A DNA stretch of 64,000 nucleotides from assembly GCF_000234665.1 (NCBI RefSeq), contig NC_018335.1, positions 806,001 through 870,000 of the forward strand. The letters run 5' to 3'. The stretch comes from Leishmania mexicana MHOM/GT/2001/U1103 (lineage: Eukaryota > Euglenozoa > Kinetoplastea > Trypanosomatida > Trypanosomatidae). Positions 59,888-64,000 of the stretch are shown here, piece after piece (positions within the stretch are counted from its first letter, which is position 1; each line of letters begins with the position of its first letter). The position numbers were made by a program, and so were the translations under genes. The notes under the pieces are model-generated. The model worked only from the letters and a program-made list of their open reading frames with translations. It had not been told where the DNA came from and searched no databases.

Positions 59888-62800
59888 CTACGAGTATTCG
59901 GAGAAGAGTCCGACGTAGAGCACACCTGTCTTCATGGCCAGGCCTTTCCGGATGAGAACGGCCGGCTGCGCCTTGTTCGCCCACTTCATATGAGCCTCCT
60001 TCCATAGGAACCACCCTTCCTTGCACTTTATCGCGCCGTAGCTGTCGTCACACCGAGGAAAGTAGCCGGTGCCGGGAGGGATATGGATGTAGTGCTGCGT
60101 CGGCGGTGCGGCGTGGATGACCTCAGGCACGTAGTCCTCCGGTGCCTCCTCGTCCTCCCCCGGCTCCTCTGTTTGCACTGCCACAGCTACACCACCGGCA
60201 TTCGGGTGGCCATGGCCTGGCTGCCGCTGCCCCTTCTCAGCTGCCGCTGAAGAAGCGGCGCGATGTGACGTTGTGGTTAAGTGAGGGACTGCGCCTTCGC
60301 CAGCTGCTTCGCACGGTTGCTGCCGCAAGGGCAGGTGTGCGCTATGTGTGCCTGTCGCACCGCGCTCACCCACCGCAAGGACAGATCCGCACCTAGCCCG
60401 CCGTGTCGTCTCCTGTGTAGCGCCGTCGCTTGTACGGCTGCACAGCAGTGAGCGAAAAATAGCCGCGGGTGCACGGTAAAAGCGAACGCGCCGCTGATGC
60501 TGCTGTGGCTGGTGCTGATGGATGCACGTGGAAGATTCTCTTCGCAGATGTCCGCTGCGCTCCACCTCAGCCAACTCTTCGCACACGCACGCCGGTGCCA
60601 GTACCGGGTTCACCACCTGTGTGAAAGTGCAAGGAATGCGTAGTGAGTGCTCCGCCTCTGTGAGTAGCTGAAGGCCCGCAGGGATGAAGATGTCTAGGTC
60701 AACATGCTTGCCTGCGACGATGCCGACAGGAACGTCGGTGTCCTCGCTAGTCACGGTCACCGGGGAAGCCGACATCTTTTCGTGCATTGCTCCCACGCAC
60801 TCCTTGTGCTCCTGCGAAGTTCCCTGCGGCTTGGCGCGCGGCTTGGCACGCTTGAGCAGAATCCGCCGCAACGCGCGGTGCACCAGCTGGTTGCGCACCG
60901 GGGTGCTACCCTTGTCGAGTGTGGCATTCACCGAGGGCTGGAAGTAGTCCCCGCCGACGAAGGCGCGCCAGACACCGAACGCTTCGGCAGCGTCCATACT
61001 ACTGAAGCGCACCACTGCTGCATCCTTCGGCAACAGTGGTGCATGGTAGGGATCCTCGGAGAAGTGGGCGTAGGTAGGATACATCTGCCCCTGTGAAAAC
61101 CTCCAGCTGTACGTAAAGCTGTCGGGCCAATCGCAGTGCGGGCTCAGCACCGACGCTGGGAAAACCTCCGCGCACTTCATGGTGGTTGTAACGCCCAACT
61201 CCGCTGCCGCACTGAGAGAGACCGTCCTTTTGCTTAGCGGCCCGCTCTTGCACTCTGCCGGTGCCTCGGCAGTGCCACTCTTCTTGTGCTGGTGCGCCGC
61301 GGCACTGCAAGCCGGTGTCGCCGGTGCAGCAGCGGCAGCAGCATTGGAAGGGCTCTCCAGATTCTGGAAGAACAGCGCACGAAGCGTTTTGCTGGCGGCG
61401 TGCACCGCTTCAGGGGTGATGCGGGTGGGGGCACGGCACAGCGTCATCCAGGGTTGACAGCAGCGAGGCTGGTGCACCTCTGCACCATCCGTGCTGGGAG
61501 ACTCTTCAGAGCTACCAAGGCAGTGATTCAGAGTCATGCCATCTAATGCGTGCAGCATTTGGTGAGTCTGCGCCGCGGGGTACTTTTTCGACGAGGCTGC
61601 CAAGGACGTCAGGAACGGCAGCTCGGTGGCGTTGAAGAGCGTACTCGTCGGCAAGTGTGTGTCGTGCGACGTAACCGAAGCCGGCGCAGCAACGCGGCCG
61701 CCGGGACGGTGCACGAGCGGTGACAGACTGCGCTGACGCAGCGCGAACCACGACGGCACTGTGGCGCTGTTGGTGGATGCAGCCTTGGTCGAACGACAGC
61801 CGACGCCGTCTTGGTGAGTCTGTGGTTGACTACCGCTGCAGCTGTGGGACCAGAACGCGGACGACCGCGCTGAGGCCAAGGGGGGCGCAAGCACAGAAAC
61901 ATCGCCGGCTGCCACCGATGGCCGCCGCGCTGGTGGAGCTTCGCCAAATATAAGGTCGCATAGGCCAGCCGCACCGATCTGGGTGACCAGCGGGAAGTAC
62001 AAGCGAATGTCCATGTCGAGGGGGATGGGCACCTCGCACTGCCAGAGGACGTTCCCCGAGTCCATTGCCGTCTGCTCCGGTTTCATTTGAGTGATGCTCA
62101 CGCCGCCCAACGTCTCGTTGCGACGCAGTGCGGTAAAGATGGGGCTGGCGCCGCGGTAGCGCGGGAGCAGCGAGGGGTGCATGTTGATCGCTGGTGGCAG
62201 CACATGCAGCAGGCGCTTCGGCAGGAAGTAGCGGAAGGAGACGACAACGGTGAGGTCGTAGTCCGCCAGTGAACGCCCCTGATCGGCCCATGTGTGCGGA
62301 GTCGAAGAGGACGCAGAACATGACGAAACGTCCTTCGTATTGGGCTTACCATTCGCTGACGGTGAAAGGGCGCCGGCTCCGCAGCGCGGCACAGATGACG
62401 GCAGCGCATGTGAAACCCGGTGGCCCGACACGGGGGGGCTCCTGTAAAGATGATGTGCGTGTGAGCCTGTCGTACTGGCTGACACGTCTTTCCTGCTGGC
62501 CAGCATCTCCTTCAGCAAGGCGCTCCGAGACAGCGACTTCGAGTCATCCACTGGGATGATAGGCAATCCGTGCTCGACGCAGTACCGCGCGACCGGATAC
62601 TGGCGCGTGAACTTCTTGGCCGCCTCCTCTGGCGTCATCCCACGCGGAAGCGCCGGACACACCACAGTGATGTGATCACGCACGAATGCGTCCACCTCTG
62701 CCATGGCCTCTTCGTTGTTTGCCCTGTGCCGTCCCTGCGATGATGGCGCTGCAGCCAAGGGTGACCAGTGCACATCACCTGCGTCGTCACTGCTGTTGCT

Positions 62801-63301
62801 TGCCTTCGAGCACCGCAGCGCATTTTCCACGATGCAGCGCATACGTGCGTGAAGGGCTTCAAGTGCGGTGACTGAGACCACATCACCGCCGAACACCAGT
62901 AGGCGCGGGACTCGCACACAAGCAGGCGGAGAGGCTTCGCGGACGCGAAGCTGCTCCACCATGGAAGGCATCGTGGAGCGAGGCGTAGCCGTGGCAGTGA
63001 AGGGCGCAGAGGAGGAAAGGGCGGAGCCGGCGACTCTCACCGTATCGATCGAGCACGCATTTACGCCGGTATCAGTCACAATGTTATGTGGGTTTACTCG
63101 CGCCTGAGAACGTGCTCCCGAGTGAGACAGCGATATGGCGGTGTAGGTGCGGGGCGTTCCGGCACGAACCGCTGCCAGTCCAGTGTGCCGTGTTCGAAAG
63201 CACCCCCGTTGGCCACTGCTGCGCCTGCGACACGTGTGAAGAGTAGCAGCAGTAAGACCAAAGGCCATGGGACTGCGGACGAGGGCGGGCATTGTGTGCA
63301 T
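59888..63301 (-). CDS. MTF: Methionyl-tRNA formyltransferase, greatly enlarged
   Basis: This 1137-residue protein contains a formyltransferase N-domain. LLVFGGDVVSVTALEAL replaces the usual first strand, followed by DLTVVVSFRYFLPKRLLHVLPP and the signature INMHPSLLPRYRGASPI with catalytic Asn373 and His375, and MDSGNVL with catalytic Asp414. These supply the N-H-D triad for transferring formyl from 10-formyl-THF to Met-tRNA. Bacterial MTFs are about 315 aa; here large Ser/His/Ala-rich insertions interrupt the catalytic domain, and about 690 residues follow. The N-terminus from MHTMPALVRSPMAFG is Arg/Ser/Thr-rich without acidic residues, typical of a mitochondrial presequence. Trypanosomatid mitochondria import cytosolic elongator tRNA-Met and formylate part of it, so this enzyme likely supports mitochondrial initiation. 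The start at 63301 is the first in-frame ATG after a predicted acceptor. Confidence 0.88.
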   Translation of the reverse strand: MHTMPALVRSPMAFGLTAATLHTCRRRSSGQRGCFRTRHTGLAAVRAGTPRTYTAISLSHSGARSQARVNPHNIVTDTGVNACSIDTVRVAGSALSSSAPFTATATPRSTMPSMVEQLRVREASPPACVRVPRLLVFGGDVVSVTALEALHARMRCIVENALRCSKASNSSDDAGDVHWSPLAAAPSSQGRHRANNEEAMAEVDAFVRDHITVVCPALPRGMTPEEAAKKFTRQYPVARYCVEHGLPIIPVDDSKSLSRSALLKEMLASRKDVSASTTGSHAHHLYRSPPVSGHRVSHALPSSVPRCGAGALSPSANGKPNTKDVSSCSASSSTPHTWADQGRSLADYDLTVVVSFRYFLPKRLLHVLPPAINMHPSLLPRYRGASPIFTALRRNETLGGVSITQMKPEQTAMDSGNVLWQCEVPIPLDMDIRLYFPLVTQIGAAGLCDLIFGEAPPARRPSVAAGDVSVLAPPLASARSSAFWSHSCSGSQPQTHQDGVGCRSTKAASTNSATVPSWFALRQRSLSPLVHRPGGRVAAPASVTSHDTHLPTSTLFNATELPFLTSLAASSKKYPAAQTHQMLHALDGMTLNHCLGSSEESPSTDGAEVHQPRCCQPWMTLCRAPTRITPEAVHAASKTLRALFFQNLESPSNAAAAAAPATPACSAAAHQHKKSGTAEAPAECKSGPLSKRTVSLSAAAELGVTTTMKCAEVFPASVLSPHCDWPDSFTYSWRFSQGQMYPTYAHFSEDPYHAPLLPKDAAVVRFSSMDAAEAFGVWRAFVGGDYFQPSVNATLDKGSTPVRNQLVHRALRRILLKRAKPRAKPQGTSQEHKECVGAMHEKMSASPVTVTSEDTDVPVGIVAGKHVDLDIFIPAGLQLLTEAEHSLRIPCTFTQVVNPVLAPACVCEELAEVERSGHLRRESSTCIHQHQPQQHQRRVRFYRAPAAIFRSLLCSRTSDGATQETTRRARCGSVLAVGERGATGTHSAHLPLRQQPCEAAGEGAVPHLTTTSHRAASSAAAEKGQRQPGHGHPNAGGVAVAVQTEEPGEDEEAPEDYVPEVIHAAPPTQHYIHIPPGTGYFPRCDDSYGAIKCKEGWFLWKEAHMKWANKAQPAVLIRKGLAMKTGVLYVGLFSEYS

Positions 63302-64000
63302 ATGGTGAAGGGAGACAAGACACCGATAGTCATGCACCACCACCACCCCTTGACGGAAACGGGTCCGGGTAGGAGAAGAGAGAAGAGCCCGTATGCGGGA
63401 GGGGGACGGGTGGGCACCAACAACTCGAAGACCAGAACGCCCAAGGGAGAGAGGCGAAACACACGCACACTCACGCAGGCAAAAAGGGGTCTGCCCATAC
63501 CATACAGGGGGCTGTGCGATTCGCTCTCCCCGGGATTTTGTAATCCGCAACGAGAGGGGTGTGTGTGACGCGCAGGCACGCCAAAAAAAAATACAACACC
63601 GCTGACGGTGCGCTCGCGCTGATGGCGCTTTCACACGCCTGCAGGCGAAGGAAAATTCGCCGCTGAGACAGAGGTGGCGCCTAAGCCTAGACACACACAC
63701 ACACGCCCAGCGCGTGCTCAATTTCGTGCACCGACTGCGGGGCGAGTTTAGTGGAACGAGCGAAGGCGACGCCAGAACGGTCACGTATTAGCGTGCGGGC
63801 TACCGGAAAGGTTTTGGAATGCGGCGGGTGTCGAAGGAAGGAAATGGAAGGAGAAACAGACAAGATGGGATTGCAGAGAGCGAGAGATGGAGGAGGGGCG
63901 ACGATGCCACCGACGCCTCCGCGAGCACGGAAGAGACTTCGAAGCATCGAGAGACACGTATTTGTGGGCGTGCACATGAAGAAACCACTGTGGGTGCCAG
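63302..64000. other. Upstream region of MTF to the window edge
   Basis: Contains the predicted MTF splice signals, an A run (63582-63590) and a CA run (63692-63704). Minus-strand frames near 63690-63990 look non-coding. The next upstream gene is outside the window. Confidence 0.55.
63349..63388 (-). promoter_or_regulatory. Predicted splice acceptor for MTF
   Basis: Plus-strand polypurine 63371-63388 gives the polypyrimidine tract, and the first AG is at 63350-63349. The 5'UTR is about 47 nt and contains one out-of-frame ATG at 63333. Confidence 0.42.

Noticed and set aside
1..64000. Strand-switch region or second transcription unit
   Set aside because: Every supported gene, including the pseudogene, is on the minus strand; no plus-strand gene with family similarity was found.

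Overview
The window looks like nuclear DNA of a trypanosomatid flagellate, most like Leishmania or a close relative. The evidence is G+C-rich sequence, intronless genes all on one strand, 0.4-4.9 kb intergenic stretches full of polypyrimidine tracts and TG/CA microsatellites, poly-Py/AG trans-splice acceptors just upstream of start codons, and candidate degenerate retroposons in 3'UTR positions. All 18 intact protein genes and one decayed gene lie on the minus strand, so the window appears to be a slice of one polycistronic unit transcribed from high to low coordinates. No strand switch, rRNA, tRNA or CRISPR was seen. The species cannot be fixed from the sequence.

In the direction of transcription (64000 to 1) the order is: a very large methionyl-tRNA formyltransferase (59888-63301); a Has1/DDX18-like DEAD-box helicase (56641-58965); a 1541-residue coiled-coil protein with a 150-bp tandem repeat (50661-55286); a LYR-motif protein with a membrane helix (48493-49113); the U5 snRNP GTPase Snu114/EFTUD2 (44678-47728); a protein with an MGCxxC acylation-type N-terminus (41725-43644); eIF3k (39639-40340); an unrecognised 611-residue protein (36266-38101); a frameshifted pseudogene (about 33590-35272); a tomosyn/Lgl-like protein ending in an R-SNARE motif (28471-32388); a Dpy-30 motif protein (27519-27896); an unrecognised protein in a lower-G+C island (23929-27039); an importin-beta of the IPO5/Kap121 type (19481-22729); a small membrane protein (17442-17843); CstF64 (15306-16517); an XK-related-like membrane protein (11922-13961); a HAD-like protein (7873-10488); and a kinesin-like protein with degenerate nucleotide-binding motifs (82-2979).

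The genes do not form a functional operon, as is usual for trypanosomatid polycistronic units. Recognisable roles cover mitochondrial translation initiation, ribosome assembly, splicing, mRNA 3' end formation, cytosolic translation initiation, nuclear import, membrane fusion and lipid or membrane biology. The items most worth a second look are the pseudo-kinesin, the tomosyn-like R-SNARE, the XKR-like protein, the decaying gene at 33.6-35.3 kb, the G-rich block at 28.0-28.3 kb, the homogenised 150-bp repeat, the degenerate retroposon candidates, and a perfect 22-bp palindrome at 3214-3235. Start codons were set to the first in-frame ATG that begins conserved sequence or follows a predicted splice acceptor. 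Longer upstream open frames were treated as read-through 5'UTR.
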